From JAWKWH01 sp963669285 (GTDB lineage: Bacteria; Pseudomonadota; Alphaproteobacteria; Rhizobiales; Rhizobiaceae): DNA of 64,000 nt. The position numbers and the translations under genes were made by a program. Positions 47,378 through 55,469 of this stretch are shown here, in pieces. Position 1 is the stretch's first letter. Every line of letters starts with the position of its first letter. Under the pieces are notes generated by a model. It worked only from the letters and a program-made list of their open reading frames with translations, did no database searches and was not told where the DNA came from. The stretch is from assembly GCA_963669285.2 (NCBI GenBank), contig CAXXSI010000018.1, positions 1-64,000 of the forward strand, written 5' to 3'.

Positions 47378-48577
47378 CTATGCAGAAAACTGTGCCGAAG
47401 TTTCCGAGATGACCGCGGCGATCTGGCGGCAATCATCTTCGTCAAACGTCAATGGAATGCGCATGTCACAGGTGGTGGACAGCACTGTCCTTGTCCGTTT
47501 CAGGTCCGGTAGATTACCGAGATAGCGCCAGCTGTCGTAGCGGCTGGTGAATCCCACCGGTTCACTGGCGCCAAACCATTTGATTTCTACGCCCCGGCGG
47601 GCACATGCGCTGATGAAGTCGGGAATGGCGCCATTGCGCAATCCGTCGGCATGAAACTGGATGGATGAACCCACAAATGCCTCGTGTTGCACCCGCTCGA
47701 CCACGCGAAGCCCCGGTGCTGTGCGTAAACCATCCTCGATGATCCTGTAGCGGGCGTTCCAGCGGGCGATCTGGGCATCAAGATGCGGTAGCGCGACTCG
47801 TATCAACGCCGCACGAACGTTGTCCATGCGGGCCGAACAGTTGGGTACATCGAGCCGAATCTTCCGGAAAACGCCCTCATCAGGGATAGCGCCGTGGGCG
47901 GCGTAGTTCATGTAGGATCCCGAGGCGATGACCGCCCGGGCGGCGATTTCGGGATCGTCGGTCGTCAGCAGCCCGCCCTCGCCCGAATTGATATGTTTGT
48001 AGGTCTGGGTCGAGAAGCAGGCCACTCTGCCGAAATTGCCTGAGCGCACGCCGTTCCAGCGCGCACCCATGGTATGGGCGCAATCCTCGATCAGCGTGAT
48101 GGCGAATTCCTCACAGATCGCAACGATTGCATCCATGTCGGCGATGTGACCACGCATATGTGAAAGCATGAAGTACTCGGCACCACTGGCTTCCGCCTTG
48201 GCGCGAAGATCGTCGATGTCGGTGTGCCAGTCATCATCGATTTCAACCAGTACCGGGATGCCACCCGCCGCGAATATCGCACCCGGCACCGGCGCCAGCG
48301 TGTAAGCATTGGCCAGCACCTTGTCGCCGGTACCAACACCTGCGGCACGCAATGCCGCCTGCAGAGCCTGTCCACCGGAAGCGGTCGCCAGACAGAATTC
48401 GGCTCCCTGCCAGGCTGCGTATTCCCTTTCCAGTGCCGCGGCTTCACTTTCCTCGCCGGGACCGACATTGTAGCGGTGCAGCCGGCCCGTACGCAGGATT
48501 TCGATGACGCGAGCAATTGCGTCGTCGCCAATCGGCTCCTGCTGCGTGAACGACTTGCCGAATCGCTTGGCCATCAT
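47378..48577 (-). CDS. DegT/DnrJ/EryC1/StrS-family PLP aminotransferase
   Basis: A 399-residue PLP enzyme. SGGQALQAALRAAGVGTGDK carries the phosphate/PLP-binding region, TLIEDCAHTMGARWNG the Asp that contacts the pyridine nitrogen, and CFSTQTYKHINSGEGGLL the Schiff-base lysine (Lys194). The family usually aminates keto-sugars or cyclitols with Glu or Gln as donor. The start (ATG 48577 or 48574) overlaps the stop of the FAD-GcvT gene, so the two are translated together. That pairing is unusual for a sugar aminotransferase; a role on a small amino compound or in making a side-chain modification is inference. Confidence 0.83.
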   Translation of the reverse strand: MMAKRFGKSFTQQEPIGDDAIARVIEILRTGRLHRYNVGPGEESEAAALEREYAAWQGAEFCLATASGGQALQAALRAAGVGTGDKVLANAYTLAPVPGAIFAAGGIPVLVEIDDDWHTDIDDLRAKAEASGAEYFMLSHMRGHIADMDAIVAICEEFAITLIEDCAHTMGARWNGVRSGNFGRVACFSTQTYKHINSGEGGLLTTDDPEIAARAVIASGSYMNYAAHGAIPDEGVFRKIRLDVPNCSARMDNVRAALIRVALPHLDAQIARWNARYRIIEDGLRTAPGLRVVERVQHEAFVGSSIQFHADGLRNGAIPDFISACARRGVEIKWFGASEPVGFTSRYDSWRYLGNLPDLKRTRTVLSTTCDMRIPLTFDEDDCRQIAAVISETSAQFSA

Positions 48578-50994
48578 GATCTCACATTGCGATTGGCCGG
48601 ATCATATAGGCAGGCTTCGCAAACAACCGCATCAACGTCTTCGCCGAGCATGTCCAAACCAACTGCCGTCCCGATTCTCGCATGTTGCGGATCAACAAAA
48701 CCCATCGCCAGGTTCTTTCCGGTTCTATGTCCCCACGATGCCGAGGTCACGGTACCGACAACCCGGCCGTCAGCGACAATGGAATCGCCTGCATGTGCCG
48801 GCGCGGTGCGGCTATCTATTTCAAGGTTGACGAAGCAGCGCCCGGCACCTTCGCTCATTTGCTTGACCAGTTTGTCCTTGCCGACAAAATCCTTGTTCAT
48901 GTCAACAAACCGATCAAGCGCGCTTTCGAACGGATCGAATTCCGTGATCAGGTCTGACTTCCAGTGGCGATAGCCTTTTTCGATGCGCATGGATTCGGTT
49001 GCCCGCAGTCCGAACGGTGCCAATCCGAATGTCTGGCCGGATTGCCACAACTGCTCGAACACGCCGGGGAGCGCGGCATTGGGAATGTGCAACTCCCAGG
49101 CAAGCTCGCCGGAAAAGGAAACCGACATGGCGACGATGTCGCTATCGCCAATTTTAACCCGCTTGACGTTGAGCCATGGAAAACCGTCCTTGGACCATTC
49201 GGTCTGTGGCGCTGCTTTTTCCAGCAGAGCGCGCGACCGCGGCCCCGCCACGACGAGAATCGTGTAATCGTTGGTCAGGCTCGTAATCTTTATGGATCCG
49301 TCATCGGGCAACAGGTCGCACAGCCAGTCCATGTCGTGGTCCTCGGCAGCCGCAGCCGATCCGTACCAGACACGTTGATCTTCAAGATTGGCAATGGTCG
49401 CTTCACCCTTCACATTGCCCTGTCGATTGAGAATGTACCCCAATCCGACCCTGCCCGACCTGCGATTGACCCGCGAGCACAAAACGAAATCGAGCCAGTC
49501 GTGAATTCCCTCGCCGGTAATCTCGTAGCGGTTGAAGCCAGACACTTCCATGATGCCAACGCGGTTTTGAACGGCATCGATCTCGCCGGCCACGATATCG
49601 AAAGTGTTGTTGAACCGGAATGAGTGTTCTTCGCTGAATTCAGGGGCAGGTTTAAAAAAATCTGCCCGCTCCCAGCCGTTCACCGTGGCGAATTCGGCAT
49701 TTAAGCCAGAAAGCCGGTCATAAAGCGGTGTGATCTTCTGCTTGCGGCCCGCCGGGCGATGCTCATGCGGCATGTGGAAACGAAATTCGTTCTGGTAATC
49801 CTCAATCGCTTTCAATGCCGTGTATTCGACATCCGCATAGCGCGTAAACCGGCGCGGATCGAGGCACCAGGTGTCGTAGCACGCCTCACCATGGGCGATG
49901 ATCTGGGCAAGCAGCCAGCCATGTCCGCCACCCTCGCCCAGGCCCGCGCGCAGTCCGGTAATGCAGTAGGCATTTCGCTTGCCGGCGATCGGCCCGACGA
50001 GCGGCAATCCATCCGGCGTATAGGTGATCGGTCCGTTGATGATGCTGTGAATGCCGGCATTTTGCAGGCACGGCATGCGCGCAAACGCGCCCTCCATCAC
50101 ATCGATGACACGGTCGAGGTCATCGGGACAAAGCGCCATGGTAAAATCGGGATCGATCCCGTCGATGCCCCATGTTCGACAATCCTGCTCGTAAAATCCC
50201 ACCAGCAATCCGTTCTTTTCCTGGCGCGAATAGAAGTCATCGGTCGGGCAACGGATCAACGGCACCCGGAAATCAAGCGCCTCGATTTCGGGGATGGGTT
50301 CGGTCAGCAGATATTGGTGCTCCATCGAGGCGACCGGAAGTTCCACATCCATCATGGCGCCTATCTCGTTGCAACGGTAGCCGCCGGCGTTGACGATGAT
50401 CTCGCAATGGATTTCTTCACCCGGCGTATGAACGATCCAACCGCCGTCCGGTTTTTGAGTTAGCCCCTCGACCGGCGTGAACCGTTTGACCCTCGCACCG
50501 GCATTGCGAGCACGTCTTGCCAGCGCCTGGCATAATTGCGCCGGATCGATATCGCCATCGAGCGGATCCCATAACGCGCCCAGAAGGTTGTGCGTTGCGA
50601 TCAGCGGATGGCGTTTCTTGCATTCCTCCGCGTCGATCAATTCGAAATCGACGCCCATACCCTTCGACATACTTCTGAAATGGTGATAGCCGTCGATATG
50701 GTTCTGATTTGACGCCAGACGGAGCCCGCCGGTGCCGTGATGGTAATTGATCGGATAGTCGGGATCGTCGGCGAGTTCCTTGTAGAGCCGGATGGAATGG
50801 CTCTTCAGACCGACCATGGTCTGGACGCCGCCGAAATTAGTGACCTGGGCAGCTGAATGCCAGGTGGTACCCGATGTCAGCTCGTCACGTTCGAGCAGTA
50901 TCGCGTCCGTTATCCCTTCGCAGGTTAGATGGTACAAGGTTGAACACCCGGCGATACCGCCTCCGATAACAACGACTTGAGCATGCACCGGCAT
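48574..50994 (-). CDS. FAD-dependent dehydrogenase with C-terminal GcvT domains (dimethylglycine/sarcosine dehydrogenase-like)
   Basis: An 806-residue oxidative demethylase-type protein. The FAD fold is VVVIGGGIAGCSTLYHLTCE, and SGTTWHSAAQVTNFGG places His46 where dimethylglycine dehydrogenase binds FAD covalently. NGPITYTPDGLPLVGP and GLRAGLGEGGGHGWLLAQII complete the DAO domain. From about residue 430 the protein is GcvT-like (NRVGIMEVSGFNRYEITGEG, GLAPFGLRATESMRIEKGYR, and GRVVGTVTSASWGHRTGKNL), which would pass the oxidised methyl group to tetrahydrofolate. The substrate should be an N-methyl amine. Divergent from the MttB-like gene and coupled to the DegT gene. Confidence 0.88.
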   Translation of the reverse strand: MPVHAQVVVIGGGIAGCSTLYHLTCEGITDAILLERDELTSGTTWHSAAQVTNFGGVQTMVGLKSHSIRLYKELADDPDYPINYHHGTGGLRLASNQNHIDGYHHFRSMSKGMGVDFELIDAEECKKRHPLIATHNLLGALWDPLDGDIDPAQLCQALARRARNAGARVKRFTPVEGLTQKPDGGWIVHTPGEEIHCEIIVNAGGYRCNEIGAMMDVELPVASMEHQYLLTEPIPEIEALDFRVPLIRCPTDDFYSRQEKNGLLVGFYEQDCRTWGIDGIDPDFTMALCPDDLDRVIDVMEGAFARMPCLQNAGIHSIINGPITYTPDGLPLVGPIAGKRNAYCITGLRAGLGEGGGHGWLLAQIIAHGEACYDTWCLDPRRFTRYADVEYTALKAIEDYQNEFRFHMPHEHRPAGRKQKITPLYDRLSGLNAEFATVNGWERADFFKPAPEFSEEHSFRFNNTFDIVAGEIDAVQNRVGIMEVSGFNRYEITGEGIHDWLDFVLCSRVNRRSGRVGLGYILNRQGNVKGEATIANLEDQRVWYGSAAAAEDHDMDWLCDLLPDDGSIKITSLTNDYTILVVAGPRSRALLEKAAPQTEWSKDGFPWLNVKRVKIGDSDIVAMSVSFSGELAWELHIPNAALPGVFEQLWQSGQTFGLAPFGLRATESMRIEKGYRHWKSDLITEFDPFESALDRFVDMNKDFVGKDKLVKQMSEGAGRCFVNLEIDSRTAPAHAGDSIVADGRVVGTVTSASWGHRTGKNLAMGFVDPQHARIGTAVGLDMLGEDVDAVVCEACLYDPANRNVRS

Positions 50995-51100
50995 GGTTAG
51001 AGCGCTCCATCTTCGAAACTATTGACGAGATAATGTGCGAAACACGAGAAGCCGAAGGCAACCTGTTTGATAAAGTTAAGGCAATTGAACGAGGGTCTGC

Positions 51101-51128
51101 GAATATGCTGAACGAGTATTCGCTCGTT
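51101..51128. promoter_or_regulatory. LysR-type binding site candidate in the divergent promoter
   Basis: GAATA-N11-TATTC at 51101-51121 fits the T-N11-A rule of LysR regulators. An overlapping perfect repeat, AACGAG-N6-CTCGTT, lies at 51111-51128. Both sit between the divergent FAD-GcvT and MttB-like genes, and a lysR gene is at the far end of the latter. Confidence 0.6.
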
Positions 51129-51189
51129 TACCGCGGCCATATCAGCGGGAATATTGATATCCGAGGACAACGGGTCGGGGCAAAGCGCT

Positions 51190-52749
51190 ATGACCAGCGA
51201 AGAAACCAGAATTGGCAGACGCAATCGTGGACGCGCAGCACGCATTGCCGCCCGCTCTGACCGGGAAAATGCCACCAATCCCGCTCCTCCCGGCCAGGTC
51301 GGCGGAACGTACAAGCCGCTGACCGACAGCGGTGTTGCACAAATCTGCACTGCGGCTTTCACGATCCTCGAAACCATGGGAATGGGTGAAGTCCCACGGA
51401 TGGTCATGGATCGAGCATTGGAACGCGGCGCGACTGCAAATGCGACCGGAAGGCTTTGCTTTCCCAAATCAATGATCGAGGACATCGTGGCTGGGGCTGC
51501 CAAGCGATTTGTTTTCTGCGGCCAGGATCCAAAACACGATTTCGAAATCGGCGGCGAGCGGGTGCATTTCGGTACCGGTGGTGCTGCGGTCCAGACCCGG
51601 GACATGGCTACCGGTCGATATCGGCCGTCGACGCTGGCCGACCTCTATGACTTCGCCCGGTTGGCAGATACTCTTTCTAATGTCAGCTGGTTTACGCGCT
51701 GTTGCGTTGCAACCGATATCGACGATGTGCGCGCGCTCGACATCAATACCGCCTATGTGACCGCGAAAGGAACATCGAAACCGATCGGTACGAGTTTTAC
51801 CGTAGCCGAAACCGTCGATCCGGTTGTCGACATGTTCGATCTCATTCTCGGTGGTGAGGACAAGTTTCGACAGCGGCCATTCTGTAAGGCCCATATCAGT
51901 CCGGTCATCTCGCCGCTTCGCTTCGGAGAAGATGCGGTTGACGTGACGCTGGCCTGCATTCGCCGCGGCGTCCCGATCAACGCGATCATAGCGGCTCAAT
52001 CCGGCGCCACCGCGCCGGCGACGCTTGCCGGGATGCTGGCGCAAACGACAGCGGAAACCCTTGCGGCACTCACGTTGGTGAACCTGTTCTCACCGGGATA
52101 CCCGATGATATTCTCCAACTGGCCACTGGTCATCGATCTCAGAACAGGTGCATTTTGCGGCGGCGGCGGCGAGATCAGCGTGATGAATGCGGCCGCGGCG
52201 CAGATCGGAAATAGTCTTGGGTTGCCGACCGGCGTTGCATCTTCGATGTCGGATGCCAAGGCGGTAGATGCCCAGATGGGTTCGGAAAAGGCGCTTGCTG
52301 CACTTGCCGCCGGCCTGTCCGGCGCCAACATGGTCTATGAATCCTCCGGCATGATGGCGAGCCTGCTCGGTGTGTCATTTGAAGCTTTTGTCGCCGACAA
52401 CGAGATGCTCGGCCACGTCAACCGGCTCATTCGCGGTATCGAAGTCAATGACGACACGTTGGGCCTTGAGGCTATCGAGGCGGTTATCTCCGGCGAGGGT
52501 CATTTTCTAGGTTCGCCACACACCATGGCCGCGATGGAGCGCGACTATTACTATCCCGATCTGGCCGACCGGGACAGTCCGCGCACATGGGAGGAGGCCG
52601 GAAGCCCGGACCTGGCAGGTAAAGCACAGCAAAGGGCCCACGAGATTCTGGCAAGCCACTTTCCAGATCACATGACCCCGTCAACCGATGAAGCCCTTCG
52701 CGACCGGTTTGATATACTCATTCCGCAGCATCGGCTGCTGCCGCAGTGA
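51190..52749 (+). CDS. Trimethylamine methyltransferase (MttB)-family protein, non-pyrrolysine
   Basis: A 519-residue TIM-barrel methyltransferase. Diagnostic stretches include GVAQICTAAFTILETMGMGE, TGRLCFPKSMIEDIVAGAAK, HFGTGGAAVQTRDMATGRYR, VSWFTRCCVATDIDDV and NAAAAQIGNSLGLPTGVASS. The frame is uninterrupted, so there is no amber-encoded pyrrolysine; such members include glycine-betaine methyltransferases that methylate a corrinoid protein. No corrinoid protein is encoded in the window. The start is ATG 51190 with GGGG at about 9 nt; the in-frame TTG 51154 is less likely. The 3' end overlaps lysR by 32 bp on the other strand. Confidence 0.88.
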   Translation: MTSEETRIGRRNRGRAARIAARSDRENATNPAPPGQVGGTYKPLTDSGVAQICTAAFTILETMGMGEVPRMVMDRALERGATANATGRLCFPKSMIEDIVAGAAKRFVFCGQDPKHDFEIGGERVHFGTGGAAVQTRDMATGRYRPSTLADLYDFARLADTLSNVSWFTRCCVATDIDDVRALDINTAYVTAKGTSKPIGTSFTVAETVDPVVDMFDLILGGEDKFRQRPFCKAHISPVISPLRFGEDAVDVTLACIRRGVPINAIIAAQSGATAPATLAGMLAQTTAETLAALTLVNLFSPGYPMIFSNWPLVIDLRTGAFCGGGGEISVMNAAAAQIGNSLGLPTGVASSMSDAKAVDAQMGSEKALAALAAGLSGANMVYESSGMMASLLGVSFEAFVADNEMLGHVNRLIRGIEVNDDTLGLEAIEAVISGEGHFLGSPHTMAAMERDYYYPDLADRDSPRTWEEAGSPDLAGKAQQRAHEILASHFPDHMTPSTDEALRDRFDILIPQHRLLPQ

Positions 52750-53767
52750 CCTCGCTGTCATCGTCGAGATGCTTGCCGGTTAGAAACTGGGGCGCCACCC
52801 AGGGGGCTATCTGATCGACTTGCGGCAGGAGCTGTTTGCCGATCAGCTCACGACACTGCTCCGCCAGCCGGTTGGGCAAATGCCCAAGTTCACCGATCCG
52901 GTTGATCAGGTAGATGCGACGCGTGAACCCGGCAAACGGCAGCGGGGCAAAATCGAGATCGGGAATACAACGCGGGGAATCAAGAACGCATAGCGGTGTT
53001 GAAACGGTCCAACCTCGGCTCTTGACCACCATCGAGTGCACAGCGCGGGTCGCATCGAATGCCACGCGTTTGTCGACGTTCAATCCCACTCGGCGAAACT
53101 GCTGGTTGACCAGGCGGCCAAGCGGCATCGCATCGTTAAATCCGATAAACGGCATAGATTTCATCTGCTCCATAACCGACTTCGCCGGGTTGAGATGTCC
53201 CTTGGCGGTGACCAGCATGAAGGGTTCGCGCAGGATGGGAAATACGTCAAATCGGCGCGTGTCTTGCGGCAGCATACCGGAGACGACCACATCCAGTTCG
53301 CGCCGCATGAATGCGTCCGTCAGGTGGTCCGACCGGCCGGTCGATGCGCTGATCAGACAGCGAGGATAAGCCGACTGAAATAGCCGAACCAGATCAGGGG
53401 TAATCGAGGCGTCCAGATCGTCGATAATGCCGAGCCGGAATTCGGGCAGCGATGTTACCGACAGCTCCGAAAGCTCAGTTTGCGCCTGCACGACAACATC
53501 GACGATACGATAAGCGTGATGGCGCAACAACAGGCCGGCAGGTGTCAAGGCGATAGGCCTGGCGCTTCGATCGAAGAGCTTGACGCCGAGCGCTGTCTCC
53601 AGATTTGAGATCTGCTGGGAGACGCCGGACGGGCTCATCTTCAGGCGCTTTGTTGCCCGCGCCATCGATGCTTCATCGGCCACGACCATGAAGACCGACA
53701 GTGCCTTGAAGTTGATATCCGCCAGTTCCCGTTGCCGGTCCGACGGTCCGATGCGATCTCCCGTCAT
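52718..53767 (-). CDS. LysR-family transcriptional regulator
   Basis: A 349-residue activator-type regulator. The helix-turn-helix is DINFKALSVFMVVADEASMA, then ATKRLKMSPSGVSQQISNLE and ALGVKLFDRSARPIALTPAG. The effector domain contains FRLGIIDDLDASITPDLV and FMLVTAKGHLNPAKSVMEQ. It has about 40 residues more at the C-terminus than usual (QFLTGKHLDDDSEVTAAAAD). It lies tail-to-tail with the MttB-like gene, overlapping by 32 bp. It probably controls the divergent FAD-GcvT/MttB promoter and perhaps the ABC genes. Confidence 0.9.
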   Translation of the reverse strand: MTGDRIGPSDRQRELADINFKALSVFMVVADEASMARATKRLKMSPSGVSQQISNLETALGVKLFDRSARPIALTPAGLLLRHHAYRIVDVVVQAQTELSELSVTSLPEFRLGIIDDLDASITPDLVRLFQSAYPRCLISASTGRSDHLTDAFMRRELDVVVSGMLPQDTRRFDVFPILREPFMLVTAKGHLNPAKSVMEQMKSMPFIGFNDAMPLGRLVNQQFRRVGLNVDKRVAFDATRAVHSMVVKSRGWTVSTPLCVLDSPRCIPDLDFAPLPFAGFTRRIYLINRIGELGHLPNRLAEQCRELIGKQLLPQVDQIAPWVAPQFLTGKHLDDDSEVTAAAADAAE

Positions 53768-53796
53768 GCGCTGACTTGCCCTTTAACCTGCTTCAA

Positions 53797-53827
53797 CAAT
53801 ACCCGCCGCTTCGAGCGGCGAGTATTG
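53797..53827. repeat. 31-nt hairpin between the ABC permease and lysR
   Basis: CAATAC (53797-53802) pairs with GTATTG (53822-53827), then, after one mismatch, CGCCGCT (53804-53810) pairs with AGCGGCG (53814-53820) over a TCG loop. Very stable, but followed by TTGAAG rather than a T tract on the minus strand. It may be a terminator for the ABC operon or a control site for lysR. Confidence 0.6.
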
Positions 53828-53882
53828 GATGCCGTTGCACCTGCGAAGTCAATTCCCTCCGAAAGCGCCGACGGATCGGCAA

Positions 53883-55469
53883 TTAATCCTGGTCAGCCCT
53901 TCTGAAGGCGCCCTGCACGATGCGGTCAATGACCATTGCGCAGAACAGGATGGCAAAGCCACCGAGCAATCCAGGTCCCTTGGCTGCATATTGCAGCGCT
54001 TCGAGGATGACCTTGCCCAGGCCACCGCCACCGATCAGCGAAATGATCACCACCATGGACAGACACATCAGGATCGTCTGGTTGACGCCGGCCATGATCG
54101 AAGGCAGCGCAAGCGGAATTTCGACATCTTTCAGCGTTTGCCAACGGGATGCGCCGAAGGCGGTTGCCGCTTCCTTGATGCTTTCGGGAACGCCGCGCAT
54201 GCCGAGCGCGGTCAATCTGATCACCGGCGGCATGCCGAAAATGATCGTCGCAAGGATGCCGGGCGGATTGCCTGTACCGAAAAACGCAATGATCGGAATC
54301 AGATAAACGAAAGCCGGCAATGTCTGCATGAGATCCAGCACAGGTTCGGCGATCTTGTAGGCCCGGCGCGACTTGCCGAACCATATGCCGAGCGGTATTC
54401 CGAACGCCACACATATGGCGACGGCTGCTCCGACCAGCGCCACTGTCTCCATGCTGATTTCCCAGTAGCCCAGAATGGCCACGTAAGCCAAAGCCGCAGC
54501 GGTGAATATCGCTACGCGCGGGCCTGCGGCCCGCCAGGCGACGACGCAAATGACGACCATCACCACGGGCCAGGGCGTGACAATGAGCGCAATCGTCATG
54601 GCGTTGAGAATTGCACGCACGCCGGCGGTGATGCTGTCAAAAGCACCCTGCCCGGCTATGGCGGCAGCGTCGATGCGAGCTTCCAACCAGTTGGCAACGT
54701 TGGTGAAAATGGTTTCATTGGGGTTTTCGATGAAGATACTGCTGAAACTCTTTTCCGGAAAGGCGTTGAGCATCTCGAGCGGGCTTGCAACGGTGAACTT
54801 GTAGATCGTCAGAGGCGCAATCGCGACCACCAGAACCAGTCCAAGAACAAGGTTTGCCGGTTTTAGCCCCGACTCAACCTCATCGGGTGAAATGCGCCAT
54901 CGCGAGTATTGTTTCTCGTAGACAACGTTGGCGTAGAAACCCTGAACGAGTTTAAAAACAACAAGCAACACCAAGCCGGTGATGAGGATCGAGAACGCAT
55001 CCGCATTGGCTGCGTCAGCCGCCTGCTGGCTTCGTTCGGCTGCTTTCGTCATGTTTGCAGCCAGCGTTTCGAAACGCGACGGATCTTCACCGGCGGTCCT
55101 CGCCTGCTCGGCACGTTCCAGAAAGTCCTTTGCCCGCTCTAATTGAGCGGCAGCGCGGTCTGAGAACTTTGCACCCGGATTTCCCCAGGCGCCTTTGCCG
55201 ATCTGCACCCAGGCAATCATCTCCAGGATCAAAAAGCCCCAGAAGAATCCCCAGACGCCGCGCATTGCCGCCCAGACCGGTCCGAGCAGCGCGGCAGCGA
55301 GGTTGAACGTTGTCGGGATTGAGCCCGTGGATTCATGGATCTTGTGAAACGCCGGCGCATAATATTCGCCGTTTTTGGCGACGAACTCACCGATGGATTC
55401 ATCCAGCGCGTCGCGATCAATCTCGATATCCGAAGCCGCCGTGACCTTCATTTCGGTTACGTCACTCAT
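53883..55469 (-). CDS. Betaine-type ABC transporter permease (ProW/OpuAB) with N-terminal DUF2628-like domain
   Basis: A 528-residue permease, much longer than ProW (about 350). Residues 53-95 (PTTFNLAAALLGPVWAAMRG, then VWGFFWGFLILEMIAWVQIG) resemble a DUF2628 start. Residues 101-157 are a predicted Ala/Glu-rich coiled coil (FSDRAAAQLERAKDFLERAE). Residues 158-190 give a second membrane segment ending FYANVVYEKQYSRWR, like the end of DUF2628. The true permease is residues 205-528 with the EAA loop EAATAFGASRWQTLKDVEIP. ATG 55469 overlaps the ATPase stop. The family imports glycine betaine, proline betaine or choline; the exact substrate is unknown. Confidence 0.88.
   Translation of the reverse strand: MSDVTEMKVTAASDIEIDRDALDESIGEFVAKNGEYYAPAFHKIHESTGSIPTTFNLAAALLGPVWAAMRGVWGFFWGFLILEMIAWVQIGKGAWGNPGAKFSDRAAAQLERAKDFLERAEQARTAGEDPSRFETLAANMTKAAERSQQAADAANADAFSILITGLVLLVVFKLVQGFYANVVYEKQYSRWRISPDEVESGLKPANLVLGLVLVVAIAPLTIYKFTVASPLEMLNAFPEKSFSSIFIENPNETIFTNVANWLEARIDAAAIAGQGAFDSITAGVRAILNAMTIALIVTPWPVVMVVICVVAWRAAGPRVAIFTAAALAYVAILGYWEISMETVALVGAAVAICVAFGIPLGIWFGKSRRAYKIAEPVLDLMQTLPAFVYLIPIIAFFGTGNPPGILATIIFGMPPVIRLTALGMRGVPESIKEAATAFGASRWQTLKDVEIPLALPSIMAGVNQTILMCLSMVVIISLIGGGGLGKVILEALQYAAKGPGLLGGFAILFCAMVIDRIVQGAFRRADQD

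Noticed and set aside
51154..52749. Pyrrolysine-containing TMA methyltransferase
   Set aside because: No in-frame TAG occurs inside the gene and no pyl genes are seen, so the residue is not used.
53829..54866. 345-codon open frame on the plus strand
   Set aside because: It lies antisense to the ABC permease, is rich in His, Arg and Gly with no domain, and the permease on the other strand is unmistakable.
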